Translations under genes and position numbers: made by a program
Shown here: positions 1 through 8,174 of the stretch, in pieces
Numbering within the stretch: the stretch's first letter is position 1
How the letters are laid out: each line of letters opens with the position of its first letter
Assembly (NCBI GenBank): GCA_039969355.1
Contig: JBDVOA010000005.1
Coordinates: 1-64,000 of the forward strand
DNA length: 64,000 bases
Direction: 5' to 3'
From: JL08 sp039969355
GTDB taxonomy: Bacteria; Pseudomonadota; Alphaproteobacteria; Rhodobacterales; Rhodobacteraceae
The notes under the pieces: model-generated
Database searches by the model: none
The model's input: only the letters and a program-made list of their open reading frames with translations
Told to the model about the DNA's origin: nothing

Positions 1-133
1 GATGCCGGGCGACAACGTGAGCTTTGGTGTTGAGCTGATCGCACCGATCGCGATGGAACAGGGCCTGCGATTCGCCATCCGCGAAGGCGGCCGCACCGTC
101 GGCGCCGGCGTCGTCTCCAAAATCGTCGAGTAA
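1..133 (+). CDS. tuf: Elongation factor Tu, C-terminal end (partial)
   Basis: The frame is open from the left edge and ends in TAA at 131-133. The last 43 residues contain MPGDNV, a GLRFAIREGGRTVGAGVV stretch and a terminal KIVE, which is the third beta-barrel domain of EF-Tu, the GTPase that brings aminoacyl-tRNA to the ribosome. The rest of the gene lies left of the window. A strong terminator follows at 176-210, so the downstream copper genes are not read as part of the tuf operon. Confidence 0.95.
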   Translation, partial: MPGDNVSFGVELIAPIAMEQGLRFAIREGGRTVGAGVVSKIVE

Positions 134-175
134 ATCGAGACAATTCGCGGCCTGCCGTGCCGGTTCGAAACAATG

Positions 176-210
176 AAATGGCCGTCCTAAATTGGGTGGC
201 CATTTTTTTT
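176..210 (+). terminator. Rho-independent terminator after tuf
   Basis: Eight-base arms AAATGGCC (176-183) and GGCCATTT (198-205) enclose a 14-nt loop and run into an unbroken T tract to 210. It lies 43 bases after the tuf stop codon and just before the copper-responsive promoter. Confidence 0.9.
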
Positions 211-215
211 GACCC

Positions 216-246
216 TTGACCTTCCAGTAACTGGAATGCCCATGTG
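216..246 (+). promoter_or_regulatory. CueR-type promoter/operator of the copper ATPase gene
   Basis: A -35 element TTGACC (216-221) is followed by the perfect 15-bp palindrome TTCCAGTAACTGGAA (222-236), which sits in the long spacer typical of MerR-family promoters. The -10 is weak: CATGTG at 241-246 gives a 19-bp spacer. The match to the TTGACCTTCC...GGAA pattern of CueR promoters, together with cueR two genes downstream, supports copper-dependent activation. Confidence 0.8.
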
Positions 247-275
247 GTACCTTAGTTTATGCCAAGAGAAAGATA

Positions 276-2774
276 ATGACGCCAAACGACAACCTATCCT
301 TCGAGATAGAGGGCATGCACTGCGCCTCTTGTATCGCGCGAGTGGAAAAGGTGCTGACCAGCATCGACGGAGTTCGCGAAGCTCACGCGAACCTTGCGCT
401 CGAAACTGTGCAATTGAAAGGTAATTTCTCTGTTGAAGATGTGGCGTCAGAATTGGCAAGTGCCGGGTATCCCACACGAACTGAGGACTTTGAACTCGCT
501 GTAAAGGGCATGACGTGCGCGTCCTGTGTCGGTCGCATTCAGAAATCCCTGATGACTGTTCCTGGTGTATTGGACGCTTCTGCCAACCTGGCTTCAGAAA
601 GAGTCGTCATAAGCGCTTTGGCGAGTGCAGTCGCAGGTCCCGACCTTGTCGCGGCGGTGGCGTCAGTGGGCTATCGGGCGCAATTGCGCGCGCACTCTGC
701 ATCGGATCAGATGGATCACAAACCCAAAGAGATCGCCCAACTGCGCGATATGACGCTTTTGGCGGCGGCTTTGGCGTGCCCAGTATTCATTCTGGAGATG
801 GGCGGGCATTTGGTCCCGGCATTTCACCACTGGGTTGTCAGTGTAATCGGGTTACAAACCAGCTGGTTGATACAGTTTGTGCTGACAACAATTGTTATGC
901 TTTGGCCAGGTCGGGTATTTTACAACAAAGGGTTGCCGGCGCTATTACGGCACGCGCCGGATATGAACAGCCTCGTCGCTATCGGAACAACCGCCGCGTG
1001 GGGTTTTTCGGTCGTTGCGACTTTTTTTCCTGACGCGCTACCGGAAGGTGCCCGTGCGGTCTATTTTGAATCTGCAGCTGTTATTGTGGTTCTAATTCTG
1101 CTGGGTAGATGGCTCGAGGCACGGGCGAAAGGGCACACTGGCGCTGCAATCCGAAAGCTCATTGATTTGCAGGCAAAAACCGCACGTGTAGAGCGGGGGG
1201 GCGAAGTCAATGAACTGGCGATGGATCAGATTGCGGTCGAAGATATCATTCATCTCCGCCCGGGCGAGAAAATTGCTGCGGATGGCTTGGTAACAGGGGG
1301 TTCATCTTACGTGGATGAAAGTATGATAACTGGTGAGCCTTTGCCGGTTCGAAAGACAAAAGGTGCATCAGTTGTCGGAGGTACAATTAATGGCACCGGC
1401 GCGCTGTTGATCCGTACTACAAAAGTGGGGCGCGATACCATGCTGTCTCAGATCATCCGTATGGTCGAAGATGCACAGGGGGCAAAACTGCCGATACAGG
1501 ATCTGGTGAACCAGATTACGGCGTGGTTCGTGCCCGCTGTTCTGGCCATTGCCGCAATGACAGTGGCGGGTTGGTTGGTGTTTGGTCCAGCGCCCGCAAT
1601 CACATTTGCGTTGATCGCCGGGGTATCTGTTCTGATCATCGCGTGCCCCTGTGCGATGGGGCTTGCTACCCCAACCTCGATCATGGTGGGAAGCGGGCGT
1701 GCGGCTGAAATGGGTGTTTTGTTCCGCAAAGGGGCCGCATTGCAATCCTTGAGCGACGTCAATGTAGTTGCCTTTGACAAGACGGGTACATTGACTGAAG
1801 GGCGGCCAGAGCTAACCGACCTGATCGTCGCTGACGGGTTCCTAGATGATTCAGTGTTGCGGGTCGCTGCGGCTGTAGAAATACACTCTGAGCATCCTAT
1901 TGCCGAGGCGATTGTTCGGGCTGCCCGACGCAAAAACATAGAGTTGCCAAAGGCACGGTCTTTTTCCTCAATCACCGGACATGGCGTGCAAGCCAACGTG
2001 GAGGGTCAGGCAGTGATGGTCGGAGCTGACCGGCTTATGGCACGCGAAGGCATTTCCTTAGGGTCCTTTGCCGGGGCCGGAGATTCGCTTGCCGCGAAAG
2101 GCAGGTCGCCGCTTTATGTTGCAATCGACGGCAGGCTTGCTGGAATCCTAGCCGTGGAAGATTCTGTCAAAGCCAGCACACTCACAGCCCTTGCTGCATT
2201 GCGGAGCCGGGGACTCGAGCTGGCGATGATTACTGGCGACAATGTCGGCGCTGCGGATGCCATTGCCCGCGAATTAGGGATTGATCATGTCGTGGCAGAA
2301 GTGCTGCCGGACGGCAAAGTTGCGGCGCTAAAACGCCTTCGCAAGAACGGCGCTAAGATCGCTTTTGTCGGTGACGGGATCAATGATGCGCCAGCGCTGG
2401 CTGAATCGGATATCGGCATCGCAATCGGTACCGGAACTGACGTCGCGATTGAGAGTGCTGATGTTGTGTTAGTGTCCGGCGATCTGCGTGGTGTGGTGAA
2501 TGCGTTTGAGGTAAGTCTGCGCACAATGTCCAATATTCGCCAAAATTTGTTTTGGGCGTTTGGATATAACACTGTCTTGATTCCCGTGGCCGCCGGTGTC
2601 CTTTACCCCATTAGCGGCCTAATGTTATCTCCAATGCTGGCGGCCGGCGCTATGGCACTGTCCAGTGTTTTTGTATTGTCTAACGCGCTGCGTCTGAACT
2701 GGATCACGCCTATCTTCAGAGAGAATGCGACGACAGCGGTCCGGATCGCCGCGACAGTCCAACCTGCCGAGTAG
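276..2774 (+). CDS. copA: Copper-exporting P1B-type ATPase
   Basis: This is an 832-residue heavy-metal P-type ATPase of the inner membrane that pumps Cu(I) out of the cytoplasm with ATP. Two N-terminal metal-binding domains carry MHCASC (Cys16, Cys19) and MTCASC (Cys81, Cys84). The ion-path CPC is at 457-459, TGE at 352-354, the phosphorylated Asp501 is in DKTGTLT, the HP pair is near 540 and GDGIND is at 699-704. The late YN and MSS-like membrane motifs fit the copper subclass rather than zinc. The preceding MerR-type operator and the cueR gene 37 bases downstream indicate a copper-induced two-gene operon. Length and motif set are complete, with no sign of decay. Confidence 0.95.
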   Translation: MTPNDNLSFEIEGMHCASCIARVEKVLTSIDGVREAHANLALETVQLKGNFSVEDVASELASAGYPTRTEDFELAVKGMTCASCVGRIQKSLMTVPGVLDASANLASERVVISALASAVAGPDLVAAVASVGYRAQLRAHSASDQMDHKPKEIAQLRDMTLLAAALACPVFILEMGGHLVPAFHHWVVSVIGLQTSWLIQFVLTTIVMLWPGRVFYNKGLPALLRHAPDMNSLVAIGTTAAWGFSVVATFFPDALPEGARAVYFESAAVIVVLILLGRWLEARAKGHTGAAIRKLIDLQAKTARVERGGEVNELAMDQIAVEDIIHLRPGEKIAADGLVTGGSSYVDESMITGEPLPVRKTKGASVVGGTINGTGALLIRTTKVGRDTMLSQIIRMVEDAQGAKLPIQDLVNQITAWFVPAVLAIAAMTVAGWLVFGPAPAITFALIAGVSVLIIACPCAMGLATPTSIMVGSGRAAEMGVLFRKGAALQSLSDVNVVAFDKTGTLTEGRPELTDLIVADGFLDDSVLRVAAAVEIHSEHPIAEAIVRAARRKNIELPKARSFSSITGHGVQANVEGQAVMVGADRLMAREGISLGSFAGAGDSLAAKGRSPLYVAIDGRLAGILAVEDSVKASTLTALAALRSRGLELAMITGDNVGAADAIARELGIDHVVAEVLPDGKVAALKRLRKNGAKIAFVGDGINDAPALAESDIGIAIGTGTDVAIESADVVLVSGDLRGVVNAFEVSLRTMSNIRQNLFWAFGYNTVLIPVAAGVLYPISGLMLSPMLAAGAMALSSVFVLSNALRLNWITPIFRENATTAVRIAATVQPAE

Positions 2775-2811
2775 GCAATGTGCAGCCAGCCCAAGGCAAA
2801 GGGAGATCGAA

Positions 2812-3198
2812 ATGAATATCAAAGACGCATCTCAAAAGTCTGGGTTGTCTGCAAAAACGATCCGTTATTATGAAGATATTGGCCTGATTAAACCATTGCG
2901 CGACAGCAACGGATATCGAGCCTTTCGTGACAACGATGTTCATAAGCTGATCTTTCTTGGTCGAGCGCGCGCACTAGGGTTCACTATCGAAGATTGTCGG
3001 GCCCTTATGGCGCTCTGGGAAGATCGCGATCGGGCAAGTGCTGACGTAAAGGTGATCGCGCAGGAGCATCTGAAAGTGATCGAGTCCAAAATCCGCGATC
3101 TCAACAGCATGCGCGAAACACTTGACGACCTTATTCACGCCTGTAGCGGTGACGGGCGCCCAGACTGTCCCATTCTAGAAAACTTAGCGTCTTTTTGA
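2812..3198 (+). CDS. cueR: Copper-responsive MerR-family regulator CueR
   Basis: The 128-residue protein has an N-terminal winged HTH (about residues 1-38, with the conserved IRYYEDIGL) and a C-terminal metal loop with Cys111 and Cys119, equivalent to Cys112 and Cys120 of E. coli CueR, which bind Cu(I). The start is ATG at 2812, preceded by GGGAGA at 2801-2806. An upstream in-frame start at 2725 would overlap the ATPase gene and add a non-homologous extension, so it was not used. The protein should activate the promoter at 216-246, giving feedback control of its own operon. Confidence 0.93.
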   Translation: MNIKDASQKSGLSAKTIRYYEDIGLIKPLRDSNGYRAFRDNDVHKLIFLGRARALGFTIEDCRALMALWEDRDRASADVKVIAQEHLKVIESKIRDLNSMRETLDDLIHACSGDGRPDCPILENLASF

Positions 3199-3227
3199 TC
3201 AGTCGGCAGGCAGGGAGCAATCCAAGG

Positions 3228-3914
3228 TTAAGTGATGCGTCCGCTCGCGCGGTCGCTGGCATCCGTGACCTCGTCAAGGGCGGCCTGAAGATTCAGGCGC
3301 AGCGCCTCGTATTCCGAATCCGTCCCTTTGCGTGGGACTGACACAGGCCATTCCTGACACAAGAATACCCCACGCGTAAAAGGCGCCGGAATCATTGTTC
3401 TGTCCCATGTTGGCAATTCCAGTGCCCGGCGTGAGGAATAGCTTACCACAAAAATGCGCTTTCCGGATACGCGCCCCCACACAAGTGGCACATTTGAAGA
3501 CTGCCGTGCCGGGCCGCGGGGTCCATCCGTCGCAATGCCAATTGAATAGCCATCCCTAATACGCTCCAGAACCTCACGCGAAAGGGCAACGTGACGCTTA
3601 CGGCTGGACATCGACACGTTCGCAAAACCGAAGCGCTGCAAAAGTTTGCCTACCATGGAGCCGGCGCGTGCTGCCGAAGTAAGCGAGCAGAACTTGCCCA
3701 GAGAAACATCGAACATATAAGGACTCATCATCAGGCGCTGATGCCAAAGAACCATGATGATCGGATCGCCGTTTCTTACGGCGTCGTCCATGGCTTTGAA
3801 GCCTAATCGTTGCCATTTGGACGTACGAAATGCAAATCGGAGGTAGGATGCCGTGACAGCTGTCACAGCACGCGCGTACCCCTCGCTGTCAGCAATCCTT
3901 TTTCGCAGGCTCAC
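3228..3914 (-). CDS. DUF374 lysophospholipid acyltransferase-like protein
   Basis: The protein has 228 residues. LWHQRLM near residue 56, a TSAARAG segment and TDGPRGP near 129 are the family signatures of DUF374, related to glycerolipid acyltransferases (the HxxxR variant reads WHQRLM). The likely role is acylation of a lipid or lipid-A precursor at the inner membrane; the substrate is not known. The start is GTG (3912-3914) with a poor ribosome-binding site, and no better start exists before the conserved region. It is convergent with cueR, with 29 bases between the stops. Confidence 0.8.
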   Translation of the reverse strand: MSLRKRIADSEGYARAVTAVTASYLRFAFRTSKWQRLGFKAMDDAVRNGDPIIMVLWHQRLMMSPYMFDVSLGKFCSLTSAARAGSMVGKLLQRFGFANVSMSSRKRHVALSREVLERIRDGYSIGIATDGPRGPARQSSNVPLVWGRVSGKRIFVVSYSSRRALELPTWDRTMIPAPFTRGVFLCQEWPVSVPRKGTDSEYEALRLNLQAALDEVTDASDRASGRIT

Positions 3915-4092
3915 CTGATCGTCCCATGTACTGCGGCCAAAATTCTCGGGCCTGTGTTATCTCCGGTGAGTCATAGTCAAACCAAACGGAGAAGAAAACG
4001 ATTCATGATTTCTAAATCAGCTCTTTGTCTGATCATTTGTTTTTCCTTGACCTCGCGTCTTGGAAAACGGGCAAATGCACCAATCCTCAATT

Positions 4093-4123
4093 GAACCGCT
4101 GAACCGCTGAACCGCTGAACCGC
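4093..4123 (+). repeat. Tandem 8-bp repeat (GAACCGCT, almost four copies)
   Basis: Three exact copies of GAACCGCT at 4093-4116 are followed by a fourth copy that breaks at its last base. It lies in non-coding DNA about 80 bases before tRNA-Trp. It looks like slippage-prone simple sequence with no obvious function. Confidence 0.85.
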
Positions 4124-4204
4124 CAAAACCGGTTAAAGGTAGTGTTGTTCCAACGGAAGCACTTGATCTTGCACCGGCCATCCCGTACCAGCATTCTTGG
4201 TCGG

Positions 4205-4280
4205 AGGGGTTTAGCTCAGTTGGTAGAGCATCGGTCTCCAAAACCGAGGGTCGTGGGTTCGAGTCCCTCAGCCCCTGCCA
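4205..4280 (+). tRNA. tRNA-Trp (anticodon CCA)
   Basis: A 76-nt cloverleaf: acceptor AGGGGTT pairs with AGCCCCT (one G-T pair), the D arm contains AGCTCAGTTGGTAGAGC, the anticodon stem TCGGT/ACCGA has loop CTCCAAA with CCA at 4238-4240, the T arm has GTTCGAGTC, and the 3' CCA is encoded at 4278-4280. The anticodon reads UGG, hence tryptophan. In many alphaproteobacteria this tRNA lies between tuf and secE-nusG; here the copper operon separates it from tuf, and secE is absent downstream. Confidence 0.97.
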
Positions 4281-4813
4281 CGACCAAATCCAATAGGATA
4301 AGGTACTTTACTCCACCTCGGAGAAGGCTTCTGCGTGTCCAGATGAGAGTCTTTGTGCGTTTTGACCGCAATTCGCAAAAAACTTGGCGAACTAGGCCCT
4401 AAATCTACGCACCACTTCAACACCTCGACAAGTTAGACAAAGGTTAGTTGAGAGGTGATGCAATGAAACACAAGCCAGAAATGCCTCAACTCGACTATCG
4501 AACTATTTGTTGCGCCGTAATATCAAATCTCGACGGTCGTTCTTGAGGTCTATATGCTTAGCTTGAGGTTTGGCAATTTGCCTTGGGTCTTCATATATTC
4601 ATAGCAGGAAGATAGGCGTTTGCGCGACGCACAGCAATCTTCGATCAGGGGCACCGGACCATTCGCGGGGTTTTTCCCCGATGTCGGAGAAGCGGGCAAA
4701 GTTACGCTACTTATCTTTTTCATAGACGTCCGCTTTTGAGGCGCAGTTTCTTTGACTTCGCGCCTTACTTAGATGAGTATCTTGGGGCTGACCAAGCTGA
4801 CAAGGTGACGGTG
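4281..4813. other. Non-coding gap downstream of tRNA-Trp
   Basis: No convincing gene was found in these 533 bases, which appear richer in A+T than the flanks. A 27-codon frame at 4463-4546 has a weak GAGGTG upstream but no recognisable product. A small hairpin with five-base arms (CGGGG, T-rich loop, CCCCG) lies near 4656-4671. No second copy of the tRNA 3' end was seen, so integration at the tRNA is not shown. Confidence 0.5.
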
Positions 4814-5326
4814 ATGACAGAAATATCCGTGCGTTTGGCCGTTAATGACAGTGATATTAAGGACGTTCGTGCGCTCTGCGAAGAGTGGTTGGATTGGCAT
4901 TGGAAAGCCTATCCTGAGGATTGGCCGATCAAAGGCAATCCGTTGGAACCTGAGAGATTCCAAGTGATCCTAAAGGATCTACCGAAACTGCACGCAAGGC
5001 CGAACGGTGCTATGCTCATTGCTTTAGTGGATGGAAAACCTGCCGGAAGTGTGATGTACGCCGAGGCTGAAGCGGGAACCGCAGAATTCAACCGAATGTT
5101 CGTGAGCGAAGGTGGCAGAGGTCATGGTCTGGGTCGTTTGATGTTAGAGAGAATGTTCGAACAGATGATTTCAGATGGCTATAAAAAAGTGATGTTCTCG
5201 TCGGCAAGATTTCTGACTCACGCGAAAGCGATGTATGAGAGTGCAGGTTTCGTCGATATGCCACACCCACAGGGCTTCCCGAACGAGTGGCGTAGCTATG
5301 TATATTTTATGGAACGCGCGCTGTAG
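4814..5326 (+). CDS. GNAT-family N-acetyltransferase
   Basis: The protein has 170 residues from the chosen ATG at 4814, which has AAGGTG about eight bases upstream; an in-frame start at 4736 would add 26 residues that look unrelated. The acetyl-CoA loop is GGRGHGLGRLML in the middle of the protein, followed by a C-terminal YESAGF segment typical of GNAT folds. It transfers an acetyl group from acetyl-CoA to an unknown amine or small molecule. It stands alone between the tRNA-Trp gap and a convergent secreted-protein gene, in DNA that seems A+T-richer than its neighbours, so recent acquisition is possible. Confidence 0.8.
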   Translation: MTEISVRLAVNDSDIKDVRALCEEWLDWHWKAYPEDWPIKGNPLEPERFQVILKDLPKLHARPNGAMLIALVDGKPAGSVMYAEAEAGTAEFNRMFVSEGGRGHGLGRLMLERMFEQMISDGYKKVMFSSARFLTHAKAMYESAGFVDMPHPQGFPNEWRSYVYFMERAL

Positions 5327-5473
5327 CCGTTACGCCGGACGCTGTGGCTGACCCGTCGTGTCGCCCGACATAGCAGTCATTCGCTCCCTCACAGAATATC
5401 AGTAGTCTGGACTCAGACCTGATGTTAGCAGCGGACAGCTGCCGAGGTTGCGATTTTCGAGATGTCGATAGTT

Positions 5474-5503
5474 AAAAAAAGGCCCTGCGAAAAGCCGGGC
5501 CTT
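5474..5503 (-). terminator. Rho-independent terminator of the leftward secreted-protein gene
   Basis: Arms AAGGCCC (5479-5485) and GGGCCTT (5497-5503) are followed, when read on the minus strand, by a run of seven T residues (A5474-A5480 on the plus strand). It lies 36 bases beyond the stop codon of the gene at 5539-6045. Confidence 0.85.
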
Positions 5504-5538
5504 GTTTCAATTTGTCGGAGAGGTGCGCGCCGTCTAAC

Positions 5539-6045
5539 TCAGTTGAGTTGCTTGATGTTGCATTCCCGGGCCAATTCGATGGCCTTTTTTGTGCCTGTCA
5601 GATCAACGATGAACGCATATTCTGTTTCTGGAAAAACGACCATCTCGTATTGCTGTTCAACATCCTTCACAAACTCTGGGGAGTCGCTGAGGACGTAGCC
5701 GCCCGAGTAACCTTTTGTGATGTTGCCACGCATCCCGGTTACTTCACCGAGGTAAACATTCTCGCCGAGCAGGATGGCCACTCCTTCTTTGTCGCCCTTC
5801 TTGATGTTGGTTTTAGCTTTGGTAAAGACGCCAAGATAACCTACACTGCGGTCCTTGGTCAGGCCCATTTGTACAACGTTTTCGGCGCTATCGACCGCTT
5901 CTATGAGGCAGGATTTCTTCTCTTCATCGACAAAAACCTTCCATCCCTCAATTTCACCGTATTTTTCGTAAGTTTCGGCACCTGCAGCGGTGGCGAGCGT
6001 GGCGGACAAAATTGCGACTACGGCAATCTGTTTTGTTCCGAACAT
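5539..6045 (-). CDS. Secreted protein of unknown function
   Basis: The 168-residue product begins with a clear signal peptide (MFGTKQIAVVAILSATLATA then AGA before the mature ETYEKYG). The mature part is a small mixed-charge domain with two cysteines, one near residue 46 and one in ARECN close to the C terminus, that could form a disulfide. The overall pattern recalls small periplasmic proteins of the IalB type, but the resemblance is too weak for a name. The ATG at 6045 was chosen because AAAAGGA lies about ten bases upstream; a TTG three codons earlier is too close to it. A strong terminator follows. Confidence 0.7.
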   Translation of the reverse strand: MFGTKQIAVVAILSATLATAAGAETYEKYGEIEGWKVFVDEEKKSCLIEAVDSAENVVQMGLTKDRSVGYLGVFTKAKTNIKKGDKEGVAILLGENVYLGEVTGMRGNITKGYSGGYVLSDSPEFVKDVEQQYEMVVFPETEYAFIVDLTGTKKAIELARECNIKQLN

Positions 6046-6303
6046 TATGTACAATCCTTTTGGAAATCATTCTGATGTGTAGGTGAGTACAACCTATCGT
6101 TTAGTGCGGTCGCATCAACCCCAAAGTAACGCAGGGCAAGCCGCCAACGATCGGCAAAGTGCTTCTTCGCCCGGCAGGTTAGAAATTGAACAGCAGGCAG
6201 TGTATTTTGGTGCAGTCCCTTTGCGGATTGCGCCGAGAGGTCGCATATGCTCACCAACCAGCTAACCACTTGGGGTCGGGTATGCAGAAAGATATTCTAT
6301 TGG

Positions 6304-7020
6304 TTAGCTTTTGAACTGTTCTTCCAAGAAATTGAGCAATGCCCGCCACGATTGGTCGGATGCGCGGCGGCTATAAAGCATACCTACATCAGGTGCATTC
6401 GCTTTTGGGTTGGTAAAGGCATGCCCTGTGTGCCCAAATGCCAGCAATTGCCAGTTGCGGCATTTACTGGAAAGCTCGGCGGTGAGTTTCAGGACGTCTT
6501 CGGGCGTCGCGAGCGGGTCATCCCAGCCATGCAGTATGAGCGCTGCAGGTATCATATTGCCGACGGACTCTTTTGGGGCGTCATAGACACCGTGAAAGGA
6601 TGCAACGGCCTGAAAGCTTTCCCCACTTCGCGCCAGATCAAGGACGCTTTTACCGCCAAAGCAATAACCGATGGCTCCTATCTTTTGGGCGTCCACTGTT
6701 TTCAGTGACTTGATTTCATTCAGCGCGCAAATCATGCGGCGCGTCAGTTTTGCGCGATCTGCGTTGAGTGCTTGCATCAGGGTCAAAGCTTCCGCTTCGC
6801 TGGTCGCACGTTTCCCGTCGCCATAATAGTCAATCACGAGAACAGTGTACCCTTGCGATGCAAGGTCTTCAGCTCTGTCGATTTCGAACGGCCCAAGCCC
6901 GCCGAATGCGGGTGCGATCAGGACACCCGGGCGCGGTTCTTCATCGTCATCATCCCACGCAAGCCTGCCAATGAATGTGCTTTCGCCATCGCTATAGCGA
7001 TGAACTATCGATTTCATCAT
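6304..7020 (-). CDS. Dienelactone-hydrolase-family alpha/beta hydrolase
   Basis: The 238-residue protein has the DLH catalytic set: nucleophile Cys120 in GYCFGGK, an acid in the WDDP segment (167-168) and His200 in GHTGHAF. A Cys nucleophile rather than Ser is the mark of this family, which hydrolyses lactones or esters, classically dienelactone in chloroaromatic breakdown. No aromatic pathway genes are nearby, so the true substrate is unknown and a housekeeping esterase role is as likely. It is transcribed alone and leftward, divergent from the SYLF gene with 188 bases between starts. Confidence 0.85.
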   Translation of the reverse strand: MMKSIVHRYSDGESTFIGRLAWDDDDEEPRPGVLIAPAFGGLGPFEIDRAEDLASQGYTVLVIDYYGDGKRATSEAEALTLMQALNADRAKLTRRMICALNEIKSLKTVDAQKIGAIGYCFGGKSVLDLARSGESFQAVASFHGVYDAPKESVGNMIPAALILHGWDDPLATPEDVLKLTAELSSKCRNWQLLAFGHTGHAFTNPKANAPDVGMLYSRRASDQSWRALLNFLEEQFKS

Positions 7021-7208
7021 GGTGCTTCATTCCTTCAAATGGCAGACAACACTGCTTCATTGAGTAGTACTGTTGGCGATCAGTGCGATTTTCGCAATTC
7101 AAGCGCTTCCGCAAGCAATAGTTTCGACCTATCGTGCAATTCAATATAGGTTTTGGCCATGGCAGCGCTCTGCGCGCCCCGGCAACGGTGCAATTTCACG
7201 AGGGCGTT

Positions 7209-7871
7209 ATGAAGAAGTTTTTTCTATTTCTGTTTGTCGCGGTTCTGGCAGGCCCAGCTGGTGCGCAAGGTCTGATGGACAAGCTGAAATCGGGAGCAGA
7301 CAAGGTTGGTAGTGCAACCAAAAAAGGGGTTGATGCAGTCGGGGATGCAGTGGACTCAACTGGGAAACTCATTCGCGATGAAGAAACACCCGAGGCGACA
7401 AGAAATAAGCTTGATCGAATGGCGGACGAGGTTCTCGCGAAACTACTGGAGGAGAATTCCGATGCTGCTGAAATCTATGAAGTCAGCTCTGGCTATGCAG
7501 TGTTCGATATGCGGCGGATTTCTGTTTTTCCGCTTTCGGCAGGTTATGGTCGTGGCGTCGCCGTTTCGGGTAATGACGGGGCACGTACGTACATGCAAAT
7601 GGGCACTGGGGGATTGGGGGCCGCGTTTGGCATCGGGGGCTTTGAATCCCAATTCGTGATAATGTTCGAAGAGCTATTTGATTTTGAGCATTTCATCACA
7701 AGCGGCTATGATGGCTCTGCCGACGCGGGCGCAATGCTCGGAGAGGACAGCACAAAGACGGAAGTGCAGTTTACCAATGGCAAATCGTTCTTTGTCCTGA
7801 GCAAGACGGGTTGGCGCGTGAACGCAAACGCATCTGGAACCAAATACTGGAAAGATAGCGATCTGAATTGA
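7209..7871 (+). CDS. SYLF (Ysc84-like) lipid-binding domain protein
   Basis: The 220-residue protein has a signal peptide (MKKFFLFLFVAVLAGPAGAQ), a short Gly/Lys/Asp-rich amphipathic segment (about 21-55) and then the SYLF domain with SSGYAVFD, a glycine-rich stretch and QFVIMFE. SYLF domains bind phosphoinositides in eukaryotes; in bacteria they are exported proteins of uncertain role linked to the envelope. The ATG at 7209 was chosen for the signal peptide and GAGGGCG just upstream; a start at 7134 would bury it. It stands alone, 300 bases before rpsA. Confidence 0.85.
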   Translation: MKKFFLFLFVAVLAGPAGAQGLMDKLKSGADKVGSATKKGVDAVGDAVDSTGKLIRDEETPEATRNKLDRMADEVLAKLLEENSDAAEIYEVSSGYAVFDMRRISVFPLSAGYGRGVAVSGNDGARTYMQMGTGGLGAAFGIGGFESQFVIMFEELFDFEHFITSGYDGSADAGAMLGEDSTKTEVQFTNGKSFFVLSKTGWRVNANASGTKYWKDSDLN

Positions 7872-8174
7872 AAGTGAGGGGGTGCTTTTCAATTCAGAAT
7901 GCTGCGGAGCACGAAATTGCTAAGACGACAGCGGTGAAGCGGAAGCGTGGTAAGATCGGCACCGGACTTTGCCTCTTGCCTCCAATGCCGCCCTAGCCTA
8001 TACCCCGCCTCGTCTAAGCGGCGGTCCAGATCGCGGACGTATATGAGCAGGGTCGGGGAATTCCACCGGCCCTTCGTTTATTTGGACCCCTCGTGCAGAC
8101 CAACTGAAACCCAAAGACCGGCGGAGACAACCGCGCGGCCCGTATAAATATTAGATTAGGAAACCAGAGACCAC
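7872..8174 (+). promoter_or_regulatory. Intergenic/leader region of rpsA
   Basis: This 303-base gap holds no credible gene. Its last 150 bases are G+C-rich with several short inverted segments, such as GCGG/CCGC around an AGACAA loop near 8120-8135, then an A+T-rich stretch and GGAAACCAGAGAC just before the rpsA ATG. S1 represses its own translation in E. coli through a structured leader, so a similar role is possible here but not shown. cmk, often upstream of rpsA, is absent. Confidence 0.4.

Noticed and set aside
4463..4546. 27-codon frame with a GAGGTG upstream in the tRNA-Trp gap
   Set aside because: Too short, with no conserved-looking features and a poorly placed ribosome site; kept only as a note on the gap.
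4205..5326. Genomic island integrated at tRNA-Trp
   Set aside because: No integrase gene and no second copy of the tRNA 3' end were found, so only a compositional suspicion remains.
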